Positions 54,766 to 64,000 of a stretch of 64,000 bases of DNA are shown here, piece by piece. The stretch lies in assembly GCA_037953745.1 (NCBI GenBank), contig JBAKBP010001574.1:124001-188000 (forward strand), in the 5' to 3' direction. Every line of letters starts with the position of its first letter. Position 1 is the first letter of the stretch. The notes beneath the pieces are model-generated. The model was not told the DNA's origin and did no database searches. It saw only the letters and a list, made by a program, of their open reading frames with translations. Made by a program: the position numbers and the translations under genes. This DNA comes from Lithodes maja (Eukaryota > Arthropoda > Malacostraca > Decapoda > Lithodidae).

Positions 54766-55678
54766 TCTTGAATTGTTTAAGAATAAGGGATAGTCCTTTG
54801 CGAGTTCCGGACGGGTAGGTAGATGGATAAATTGGGTTTTGGAAGCATTAAAGGCAATAAGGTTTTCTCTGCCCCAAATGGAAATAGTAGTTAGATCAGA
54901 AGATAAGTGTTCTATGGCTTCATTACATATGTTTTTGAGGGATTGCTGGCTGGGGCGTTCTGGATAACTAATTAAGTAGTGTAAGGTACAGTCGTCTGCA
55001 TATGAATGGACAGGACTGGAGGTAAAATTGAGAAGATCATTTATGAAAATTAGAAAGAGAATAGGAGATAGGACAATCCCTGAGGAACACCAGAGTTAAT
55101 AGGATGAGGAAGTGAGCGATGGCCGCTGGTTAGATGCCATAAAGCTGGGACAGAGCTAGAGGTGGACAATTCAGAGAATTTGTTATTGATAAAAGACATT
55201 TTGGCGAATCAAAAAACAGATTTGGCTTGAATCCAGGCAGAAGCATAGACAGTACAAGAATCTTGAATTTGAAGGCATTAATACCGTTTGAATGCTTCCT
55301 CCTTATTGCGGACAGCAGTGAAAAAAGTCTGAGTAAACCAAGATTTGTTTCGCATTAGACTGCGAGAGATGATTATCTCGGTAATGCATTCAGCACACTC
55401 CGAAGGTCCCCGGCCATGGAAACAAAAATCATTCCACGGGTAATCAAAGAACTACTTCTAAAGAGCCTTCCAGTTGGCAGTGCCAAAGTGCCACAAGTAC
55501 CACCAGCTGGGATGATCAGATAGCCATACTAAAGGTTATGATTGAAGGAGCTCAACAGGGAGAAAAGATATCCAGTATAAGCAAAAGGATTAGAGATTAG
55601 AAATAAGTCAACGATGTTGGGTCGATTACCAAGGCAGTCAGGGATACGAATAGGGTGGTGAAAAACTGTCCCAGGTCA
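54766..55678 (-). pseudogene. Jockey/I-like LINE copy 2: linker and partial RT
   Basis: The minus strand reads LGQFFTTLFVSLTAL, RSSSLITRGMIFVSMAGDLR and FKFKILVLSMLLPGFK in changing frames. A jump near 55130-55090 leads to VLSPILFLIFINDLLNFTS. An intact-looking catalytic box SYADDCTLHY (about 55000) and ENLIAFNASKTQFIHL follow. The RT fingers and palm start are missing. Confidence 0.78.
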
Positions 55679-55682
55679 TTAA

Positions 55683-58193
55683 CCTCTGAAGTGCTGACGT
55701 ATTTGAGGTTTTTCGTCACTAAAATATTCATTGTACCATTAATAGCATTAATAATTATCCATATGCGCCTATTATGGGTTGATTATAAAGGTATTAACCT
55801 GAAACAACAATAAAACGAGTGAAAACAGCGTTTGGATGGTCAAAATCGGAGATATAGCCCGCGAGTTGTATAATGTATGGGTGAGGCAAGCTACCTTCCC
55901 GCCAATTTTCCCCAAGGCCACTGCGACACAGTCGATCGATACTCTCTCTCTCTCTCTTGCACTCGATGGCCATCAGTGATGACAACACCCTGCTTGCAAC
56001 TCGCTAATGTTAGCACGAAAATATACCTCAGAATAAGGGAATAATAGGGAAAATAGGTGATAACTGAGGAATAGGAGGAAAGTGGGGAAGGAGGGGAGGT
56101 AGAGGACTGAGATTTTGCATGGCCCAGGGGCCAAAAAAAAAAAAAATAAATAAAAAATATTTTTTTTTTTTTTTTCGATGTAAAAAGTTGATTTTTAGTT
56201 TTACTTACTCAGGAGAGTCTTCCCGCAGCTCCCGGGTTAACCCATAAATGGCAACCGTGCTCATTAGAAGTTTTTCTGGTGCACTGCGACTGTCCTCAAT
56301 AGATCCAGAGCATACAAACACAACTTTAACCCTTAACCAACGGCGCACGACATCTGTCGAGTTAAATAAATTTGGACTATGTGGCGGTGCACGACAGCTG
56401 TCAAGTGCCATTTTCAGCACGTAATGTTGCTGAGAGAGAGTGCTGAGCGGTGGGACGAGCGTAGTAACCTTATGACCACTCCCCACGACCACCGTGGATG
56501 TACTGAACTGTATACCACCTTCCACCCCCTTCTCTGACTCGCTACACAGGGAATTATGTACGGAAATTACCTTATTTTAGGTTTTTTGCACTCGTGTTGC
56601 ACGATCGTTGCAAGAGAACTAGTGGTCGTACAAGGATGGTTCGGGTGTCATTGCAAAGATCTGTTTACGCCCTTTCAGGGATAGATACTTGTTTTACGCT
56701 CTGGGTCTTGTTTATGCATGAAAATGAGCACGGAAACAACCCTATTTAGGGTAAAACCCCCCCACTGGGCGGCACAATGTAAAATACCCTGCCACCCGCT
56801 CTTTGTGTGTTAAAACACCCCAGTGGCACTCAAAACAAAGCAATTTGTGATTAGGTGAGATAATTCACCTCCATTACCTGTTACCACTCCTACATATATG
56901 TCCCCCCCCTTTTCTGCCCTCCTCAACTATCAGCTATTTTTCCTCTTATTCCCCCTTTAATCGGGTAATTTTTGGCCCGAATTCCCCTCACGCAGTCTCT
57001 TTAAGGGGACCTACTGTTTTTTTATCCAACTTCTAGGTCTTACTTTCAATCTAAATGCAATTTGGCACAGGTGTATGTGACTATAAAACTAGGTCAAGGA
57101 TATTTTATTTTATATTTGTTTTACTTTTTTCTTTCAATTTAGGTAAAAAAAATGAAAACTATAGCACTACTAAAATGCATATAACTCCTACAGAAATCCC
57201 TATAGCACCTGTTGTATGTGATCAAACAACTCACAAAAGGTGAGTCTAATTTCTGTAAATAACTTTTTTTATATATGTTGTGTATATTTTGGATTTAGGT
57301 GACTTTGAATTAAGGTGAAATTATTTTGTAGAATTTTACGACTTTGACAACATGCTGCAAACAAACAAAGTTGGCTAGAGTAAATCAGATTTACAGATAT
57401 TGTAGAGTTTCTTATGCACTTCACAAAGGTACATAAAACATTCCTGGAGGCCCAATAATAACAGACTTATTAGATCTCCAAGTTGGCAAATTACTTTTTG
57501 AGAAAAACCTGTGAAAATCTAAAGTAATTAGGTGAATTTTAGTTTTCTTTTTAACAATATTTTACGCAGGAATACGTCAGGGTAAAAGATAAAGTTTTTG
57601 GGAGGTTGTATAGTATTTTACGCTCTTTACATTTATATATGTTCGATCCTCGTACGACCAGTAGTTACTAGGCCTGTCACTTTCAAAGTTCGCTATATAA
57701 AGTTTTTAGAAATACAGGAAAAGTTTGAACATAAAAGAACAAACAAAATCCAATGGGTTTTCACTAATAACATTTCACTGGCTTATGAAGGGATGTTGAG
57801 TAAACACCTAATGGTATTTTCAGGATTTCGAGCTTTTCGAGAGGTCGGTCCCCTTAACACGGGCGAGGAAGCTAAAGATCCTTGCAACAGAGAGACTTCT
57901 AGAACAAGACATCAGTGTCGCTGTACAGCTCGGAGAGGGAGCATATACACCACCCCGGATCTCGTCTCATGATACAACCTTGCGGCAATAATACGTCTTT
58001 TTCACCCCCCAAATGCTATTCCCACTTCTTTTATTGCTCTTAAATGTTAATATGTTCATAATAAAAGCAAAATAGGCGCATATGGATAAGTAATAATTAT
58101 ATATATGGTACTATGACGGTTTTCGTCAGAATAGAACCAAATACCTTCGCTTGGTGGGAGGGTTTGAACTACCATAGCTTCGCAGTTTACGAG
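55683..58193. mobile_element. TTAA-bounded insertion of 2.5 kb (piggyBac-like, non-autonomous or decayed)
   Basis: TTAA at 55679-55682 and 58194-58197. The ends are weakly similar inverted (CCTCTGAAGTGCTG against CTCGTAAACTGCG). Subterminal blocks are clearly inverted: ATTATCCATATGCGCCTATT near 55757 against AATAGGCGCATATGGATAA near 58072. No transposase is recognised. The open frames at 57055-57243 and 57598-57972 have no family features. It contains the third TTAA MITE. Confidence 0.75.
56330..56809. mobile_element. TTAA MITE, copy 3 (480 bp)
   Basis: Bounded by TTAA at 56326-56329 and 56810-56813. It shares CAGCACGTAATGTTGCTGAGAG, GATAGATACTTGTTTTACGC and CCCTTTCAGGGATAG with copy 1. The order of blocks is collinear in all three copies. 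Confidence 0.9.
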
Positions 58194-58197
58194 TTAA

Positions 58198-58805
58198 GGA
58201 TAGAGAAGATGTAGGGTTGTCTACCAGGTTGGTCTGAAATGAGAGGAGAGCCATTGGCGGTAGTGAACATTTAAATCTTCAAAAATGGAGAATTTTGAAA
58301 AAAATGTTGATGGGATGTTTTCCACTTTAAAATTCAGATAATCATAAACATTGGGGAAGTTGGTAGAGTTAGGGGAGAGATAGACAGAGCAGAAACAATT
58401 AGCTTTAGAGACATGCAAAAGTTTGAGACAGAGAGTCGATAATCCAGATGAGTCTAAGTTGGGAACTTGAGAGCAAGTAAGATTTTTGAGTGCATATACG
58501 CAAAATACACCTTTGGCTTGTAAACTAGGATAGATAAAGTAGAAGACAGAGAATGGATTGCTGGTAGTTGCTTCGGACACATGAGTCTCGGTGAGTAAAC
58601 GAAGATCAGGTTTGTTGGAGGAGAGACAGTGTTCAACAGAGGGAAAATTAGAGGAACAGCTGCGAATATTACAAATATTGATAGTAAGAGTGAAAGGGTG
58701 TGGTCCGGAGCATTTTGAGGGTTCGATTGGGTAAGGACGGGTGAGTATGGGTGCATTTATGGTTATCCCCTCTGGTGACTCCAAGACTGGGTTATGAGAT
58801 GTCAT
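58198..58805 (-). pseudogene. Jockey/I-like LINE copy 2: endonuclease
   Basis: Minus-strand frame of 194 codons: INICNIRSCSSNFPSVEHCL (the NIRSL/N motif of LINE endonucleases), KPDLRLLTETHVSEAT (catalytic Glu), ALKNLTCSQVPNLDSSGLST and FSIFEDLNVHYRQWLSS. In the last, ED replaces GD of the usual GDFN motif. The SDH end lies beyond the TTAA insertion. The N-terminus begins near MTSHNPVLESPEG. The adjacent RTE LINE ends at 58835, just upstream. Confidence 0.83.
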
Positions 58806-58834
58806 TTTGATCCATTATGGGTGTATTGCAAAGA

Positions 58835-59965
58835 TCTATCTATCTATCTATCTATATGCTCAGGCCCAATCCCCATTTTGGGGGTAGCCGACTCAAGACA
58901 GAGCAAGAACAAGGAAAACACAAAAACATCATAAAACAAAAAATAAACACAGATAAAAAACACAAACTCTCACACATCCAGGTCACCCAGGAGAAGACCC
59001 AGAGACCAGGGTTACCAAGGTCGCTCCAGCACTCCCCCGGCCCCTGACCACCCGGAGAGGTTCCGATCTCGGCAGGCAGACATGCAGCGGAGCCAAAGCC
59101 ACAAGCCCTCCCACCACACTTCCAGGCACACCCTTCATATTAATCGTCTCCCCGGGCCAGGCGCCTGATGGACTATTATCTAGTCCAACTTGCGCCCGAC
59201 CCCTTACTCCAAATGACCACGTGTTCACTCAACTATTCACAAGCATTCTCCATTCACTCTTGTCCACCACCACTTCCCCTGCCTGATCTATAGTCATTCC
59301 TCTATCATCCAAAGCCTTTCTTACACAGTCTCTCCATCTCAATGGGGGTCTTCCTGCCCTTCTATCTCCCCTTGTATCTGACTCACATATTCTCTTTGTA
59401 AGCCTTTCATCTCCCATTCGTTCCACATGACCATACCAGCTCAGCACCCTTCTGTCCACTCTGGCTGACAAATGTTCCTGCAGCCCCACTCTCCTACGTA
59501 TCTCTTCATTCCTCAATCTGTCTCTACGAGTAACTCCACACATACTCCTCAAGCAGCTCATCTCCATCACATCCAGCCCTCTTTTCTCCTTTTTCTTCAG
59601 AGCCCATGTCTCAGCCCCATACATCACTGTTGGCACAACAATTCCTTGATACAGTGCACTTTTTACTTTCACTCCGAGATTTCTCGTCTTCCACATACTT
59701 CCCATTGCTCCGAAAACCTTCCTTCCTTCACACACTCTCTGTTTTACCTCCACTTCCATACCTCCACTCCTGCTTATTGTTCCTCCTAGATATTTAAAAC
59801 ACTCTACTTGTTCCAATATTTCCCCATCCAGCCTCACATCTAGATTCACCCTATGCTCTCCCCTATTACACACCATTACTTTACTTTTATTGACGTTCAC
59901 CTTCAGTTTCCTCCTTCCACAAACCACACCAAACTCTTTGACATGCAAAGATGCATGGTGTAATT
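58835..59965 (-). pseudogene. RTE-type LINE, RT C-terminus and 3' end
   Basis: Open for about 245 codons on the minus strand to the stop at 59229. FGVVCGRRKLKVNVNKSKVM begins the recognised part. LEQVECFKYLGGTISRSGGM, LYQGIVVPTVMYGAETWAL and MCGVTRRDRLRNEEIRRRVG follow, then LSWYGHVERMGDERLTKRI and RAGRPPLRWRDCVRKAL. These are the thumb and C-terminal features of RTE/BovB-like LINEs. The catalytic region is missing by 5' truncation. The 3' untranslated region ends GGGCCTGAGCATATAGATAGATAG, a GATA-type tail at 58835-58856. No frame lesion is seen in the remaining coding part, so this is a fairly recent insertion. Confidence 0.88.
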
Positions 59966-60270
59966 GTTTAGTATATTGATAAGAAGAGGACATTTTGTGA
60001 GAGCTAGCTGACTTACTCTCTGTGTAGGTGAAGCACAAACATAGTCAGCAAAGGAAGCCAAGCAAATGAGACAGAAATTCCAGTAACTCCTTATCATATG
60101 CCCATGAGGTCTTCTTTGGGTATTGCCCTGTTCGACTGGTGCCTATAATCAACCCCATTTAGACAATAACAATGTGTTTTGATTAACTCTATTAACACTC
60201 TATTACTCCTACATATTTGCTGCATTATTAAATATTCATTTTGAATAAGGTTATCATGTCTCCAATTAAG

Positions 60271-60456
60271 GTACCTCGATAATTATGTCATGTATACAAT
60301 CTTTATGACCCATATATCATTCCTATATATGTCATTACCTGGCATGTCTTAACATTGTTGGATAATGGGTAAATACTAATTTCCGATTGTAATGCCATAT
60401 ATAGGAATGATGTATGGATCATAAAGATTATATATATGACATAATTATCGAGGTAC
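60271..60456. repeat. Foldback element (arms about 66 bp)
   Basis: GTACCTCGATAATTATGTCA...CATTCCTATATATG is mirrored by CATATATAGGAATGATG...TGACATAATTATCGAGGTAC. Its right end touches the 3.4-kb element at 60456. Confidence 0.88.
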
Positions 60457-61797
60457 AGTCTGGGACTAAAGTCGTGGTCTGGATCTTCAGCCAACCATTA
60501 GTGCCCTCTGACGGCGGTATTCAAAGCAATCCGATATATGATGTTTTTGGCTCTACATAGATGGCTCTGTTCGACATGTTCAGATATCGCCAAAAGTAAG
60601 CGAGAAACTTTCTGTTTCTTGGTGGATTACGACCATGGCAACAAAACACACATACCACACACACACACACACACACTACTTCATTATTTGAATGTATGGA
60701 TTATAAATGCTAAAAGGAAGCGAAATGCACTAAGTATCCATAACAAATGTAACAGGCACACATTTCAGAGTTAGAAGTGGTGTGAGACATTTTCCTTTAT
60801 ATAGGTATATATTCCTATATACAGTAGTTTATACATGCGAATAATATAACCAATAATGGGTGTTTATAATATAGGTCGTTATATTTCGGTGTTGCTAGCG
60901 CCAACAATATGTATATATACTTGAGATTAGAATACTAACATTAGAACACAAATACTGTAACTGAATATGGTATGGTTCATAGTAATGACATAACGTGGTG
61001 TAACATAACTTGATAACTGTATTAAAACAATATTGCGATATATATAATTCCATCATTTCATACAGTGAATTGTGTTGGTGATCCCTCCACCCATCGTTGG
61101 CCTGTATCACACCACCTTCCAACATCCCGACCACTTTTTTATTATTATTAAAACAAATATATCACTACAAATGTTAATGTTTCACAATTTCATACCTCCT
61201 TCAACAGAGTTAGATCGTAGTGTAATCAAGAAAATCCAAATGTTATTCCCATACTGTATATAAATTATATCATATCTTCATGGAGGAGAGTGAAATGTTA
61301 TGAAACGCTCCGAAGCAAGGAGAACAAAACTATAGCTCGTTTAGTACTTTTGGGCGTAGGGAGATAACGTAAACAGCCAATGATTTATAGGTCAAACTAG
61401 GTCTTATTAAACCCTTTTCTTCCATGGATACTTTTTAATGATGTATAATAACAGGTAATAGCTAAAGTGCTAAAATATGGCATGAACTTGATTTAGGGAT
61501 TACCAAAAAGTTTAAACAGTTTCCCAAACTGCAATAAGGTAGTTAAGCTATTTGTATGCGTAGAATATTAAACCTACGTGTGTCCATTGTATATATTATA
61601 CAGCATACCTCTAATTGTTTTAGATGTTTGGTAATCATCAGGCCTCATCACTATTTGATAATATTGAATAACTGTTCATAGTAACTATTTTATACAAGGT
61701 TTCATAAGCCATCTCCTCCACATTATATCCAGTGCCCTCGAGAACTCTTTGACACAATTATTTGTGTTAAAAATAATGATAATAATAATAATAGTTC

Positions 61798-62022
61798 TTA
61801 AAGCTAGCGCATGCTAAGCCAAGTAAGGATAGCCCAATAAGGCCGATTAGACGTATTTCCATTGGGGTCCTGTACTACTACCCCATCCCCTTGCTCATGA
61901 TGGACGGTAACGACTCGGTGCTTATGAAAAATATTTAATGCACCAAGCGTGGGCGCGATCCTGGGACCTTCTGGGTGGGAGTCCAAGACCCTAGTCACTA
62001 CACCAGCGAGCCCGTAAACTAG
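61798..62022 (-). mobile_element. tRNA-like SINE (minus strand)
   Basis: On the minus strand GGGCTCGCTGGTGTAGTGACTAGGG gives a box A-like start; the shared core is TGGTGTAGTG. It is followed by TTGGACTCCCACCCAGAAGG and a box B-like AGGATCGCGCC. The tRNA-unrelated body continues to about 61800. Confidence 0.6.
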
Positions 62023-62404
62023 GTGTTCTAGTTATGTCTTTGCTTAGCAAGTCAGGCATCCTTTCTTTACCAGTTAATAAATCTGAATGATAGTAGGCTG
62101 TATTTTCTACCATGTTAAGATTATTGGCTTACAAAATAAATCCTATTTATAAATTACATTTTGGAACTTTCAGCTTATATGAAATCGAAAATATCTTTCC
62201 ACTATACAGGGCAACTTTACCCAGTCCCTTACCCATTACAAAATGTGTCCCTATTCTTTTTATTCTGTTGTAACATGCTGCCTAATAATGCACATCTTGA
62301 TACACGAGAGGAATATTCTTTAAACTCAAGAGGAACAGACTATTTTTATTTGTTATTTGTTCACTCTCTTGGTAATTTAAGCTGCCCATATTGACCCGCC
62401 AAAC

Positions 62405-62745
62405 CCTACAAGCCCCTCTCCCATTATCCCTCCCTCCCTTCACCTTCCACTATTTCCATCCTCCCTCCACTTCCCACTATCCCTCCCTCCCTTCACCTCC
62501 CACTACACCCTCCCTCCCTCCACTTCCCACTATCCCTCCCTCCCTTCACCTCCCACTACACCCTACCTCCCTCCACCTCCCACTTTCCCTCCCTCCCTTC
62601 ACCTCCCACTACACCCTCCCTCCCTCCACTTCCCACTATCCCTCCCTCCCTTCACCTCCCTCCCGCTACACCCTCCCTCCCTCCACCTCCCACTTTCCTT
62701 CCCTCCCTTCACCTCCCACTACACCCTCCCTCCCTCCACTGTGCG
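62405..62745. repeat. Pyrimidine-rich tandem repeat
   Basis: Units of about 30-45 bp built from CCCTCCCTCCACTTCCCACTA and CCCTCCCTTCACCTCCCACTA, varied in order, about ten units. The strand is nearly pure C/T with A. An open frame through it is low-complexity Pro/Leu/Ser/Thr. Confidence 0.9.
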
Positions 62746-62886
62746 AGTAATACGAGTTTGAGGAGAGATACTCACAATGCAATGAATGTTTGAATGGACA
62801 ATTATACTCACCTGATTGAACACGATATATTATTATTTACATGGACGCGACAAGTTTTGACTCTCACAACCGCTCTTCACAGCCCT

Positions 62887-63162
62887 TCACAACTCAATAG
62901 ATCTCCAAATAGAGTCGAAACTTGGCGTGTCCTTGTAAATAATAACTAGAATCAGTACATCAAAAGATGTTGAACTGTGAAATGGAATCTGGCAACAAGG
63001 GCAAGCGTGGGGACTTCCCCTGATATAAAAAAGCCATGTATGAGCGTAGTGTGGCCGAATCTCGGGCGAACCAAGGCAGTCCCCTAACCTTCTATTATGA
63101 TGGAAACAATACTGCCAGGGAACTATGGTAGGTTTAGTAGAGTGTAGATTGTTATTTGGCAT
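62887..63162 (-). pseudogene. Possible LINE C-terminal remnant
   Basis: The minus-strand frame includes RPHYAHTWLFYIRGSPHACPCCQ, resembling the zinc-binding end of some jockey/R1-like ORF2 proteins (H...HxxL...PPxCPxC). The rest is unclear. Low confidence because only this motif supports it. Confidence 0.35.
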
Positions 63163-63857
63163 GGTCGTTCAATCTGCTTGCCACCACTGACCGAGGAGTT
63201 AGGTAACGTTTGAGAAATAATCATATACAGGAATAGGTCACGGCATGATCTAGTCGAGTAGATTTATTTGTTATGCAAAAAGTCATAGTATTGTCAATAT
63301 CCACTAGATATAATATGTTTCTAAAAAATAGTGTAAACTAACTGTATATATAATTCCTACATCAAATATGACTAAATTATAATAGGCTATAGACTTGTGT
63401 TGCATTCACTTACAAAGTTGTGTATACTGTATCCACTGTATACCATTTCCCTAGTAAGCTAGAATACTCAGTGTGCCTTATCTAGCTACATTGCTATGTT
63501 TGACCATTATTAAATATATATTCATTAATATCCGGAACGGCGTCTTAATACAGTATTCTATTTTATTTTGATTGTATTCGTATGCAAGAGTAAAACATTA
63601 GTTTTAGTTGTAGACCATACTAATATTCCTTGCATTATGATCATGAAGTAGTGTGTGTGTTCTATTGGTATGGTCGAAATCCACCAATAGACAACAAGTT
63701 TCTCGCTTACTTTGGCGCTACCTGGACGTATCGCACAGAGCCATCTATGGAGAGCAAAAATCATCATATCTCGGATTGCTTCGAATACCACCGTCAGAGG
63801 GCACTAATGGATGGCTGAAGATCCATACCACGACTTTAGAATCAGACTGTACACTCA

Positions 63858-64000
63858 CTCATAAAAGAAGGGTACCACCTTTCGTATCATTAACTCCCGT
63901 CCACTCACCAACTCTCTCTCTTCGCCGCAATGTTGCATCTCTCTCTCTATTCTATCGCTACTACAATAAGCAGTGTTCCTTGGAGCTTTCCCAGTGTATA
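63858..64000 (+). pseudogene. Jockey/I-like LINE RT fragment at window edge
   Basis: Encodes IINSRPLTN, LRRNVASLSLFYRYYNKQCS then LELSQC, matching the C-terminal RT region of the copy at 52090-53836 in the opposite orientation. It runs out of the window. Confidence 0.75.

Larger units (their letters stand above)
54766..58805 (-). mobile_element. Jockey/I-like LINE copy 2 (EN to RT), split by a 2.5-kb TTAA insertion
   Basis: Endonuclease at 58805-58198, linker and partial RT at 55678-54766. Across the insertion, ...TCTATCCTTAA and TTAATGACCTGGGACAG overlap by TTAA and read SILNDLGQ in one frame, as expected in this LINE type. RT is internally deleted near 55130. Same family as 52090-53836. 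Confidence 0.83.
60456..63849. mobile_element. 3.4-kb TIR element with CAGTCTG ends and TA duplication
   Basis: TA at 60454-60455 and 63850-63851. Inverted ends of about 215 bp (60456-60675 and 63635-63849) share CTAAAGTCGTGGT, GGATCTTCAGCCA, TTAGTGCCCTCTGACGG and AAGTAAGCGAGAAACTT at about 85 percent or better. The TA target and CAG terminus suggest Tc1/mariner-type transposition, but no transposase is recognised. The interior has a SINE-like sequence, a pyrimidine repeat and a LINE remnant. Probably non-autonomous. Confidence 0.8.

Noticed and set aside
59472..59789. Plus-strand frames rich in His/Ser/Pro
   Set aside because: Antisense shadows of the RTE-type RT C-terminus.
62391..62750. 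119-codon Pro/Leu/Ser/Thr frame
   Set aside because: Translation of the pyrimidine tandem repeat.

Overview
The window reads as intergenic, repeat-dominated DNA from a eukaryote. I find no host gene. The likely source is an arthropod, most plausibly a decapod crustacean. The grounds are short TTAGG/CCTAA-type motifs near 28.78-28.85 kb, GGCCTAGGCT-rich spacer DNA, abundant dinucleotide repeats, and the mixture of Gypsy, LINE, Penelope, piggyBac and Harbinger elements. The species call is inference.

Layout. 1-3908: 5' part of a minus-strand LTR element (gag-like ORF plus LTR/leader) that appears to have landed inside the 5' LTR of Gypsy A. 3909-18420: Gypsy A (plus), with gene order gag-PR-INT-RT-RNaseH. 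Its integrase is split by a piggyBac transposon (7519-13247, TTAA target duplication). That transposon's transposase gene is in turn split by a solo LTR (9916-11757, ATTC duplication). Its RT is split by a 479-bp TTAA MITE. 18.6-19.96 kb: 5'-truncated LINE. 20.85-33.48 kb: LINE A, interrupted by LINE B (21989-23993) and by Gypsy B (24000-31861, minus, ATAT duplication). Gypsy B also has integrase upstream of RT and carries a foldback element. 34.6-35.4 kb: LINE-tail and microsatellite DNA. 35404-47823: two nearly identical Penelope-like 3' halves head to head. The minus copy is split by a 9.7-kb PIF/Harbinger element (36255-45991, CTG duplication) with a broken transposase and an apparently intact three-exon Myb-like gene. 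47.8-52.0 kb: foldback, a second TTAA MITE, a duplicated tRNA-derived SINE, and a 14 x 35-bp minisatellite. 52.1-58.8 kb: two minus-strand jockey/I-like LINE copies. The second is interrupted by a 2.5-kb TTAA-bounded insertion that itself holds the third MITE copy. 58.8-60.0 kb: RTE-type LINE end. 60456-63849: 3.4-kb element with about 215-bp inverted termini and a TA duplication. 63.86-64.0 kb: another jockey/I-like fragment.

The elements do not form a pathway. Their relation is stratigraphic: short target-site duplications, and reading frames that resume across several insertions, give a relative order of events. The most notable points are two Gypsy families with integrase before RT and SCAN-like gag (the Gmr1-like arrangement), the piggyBac/solo-LTR nesting, the TTAA MITE family, and the intact accessory gene in the Harbinger element.
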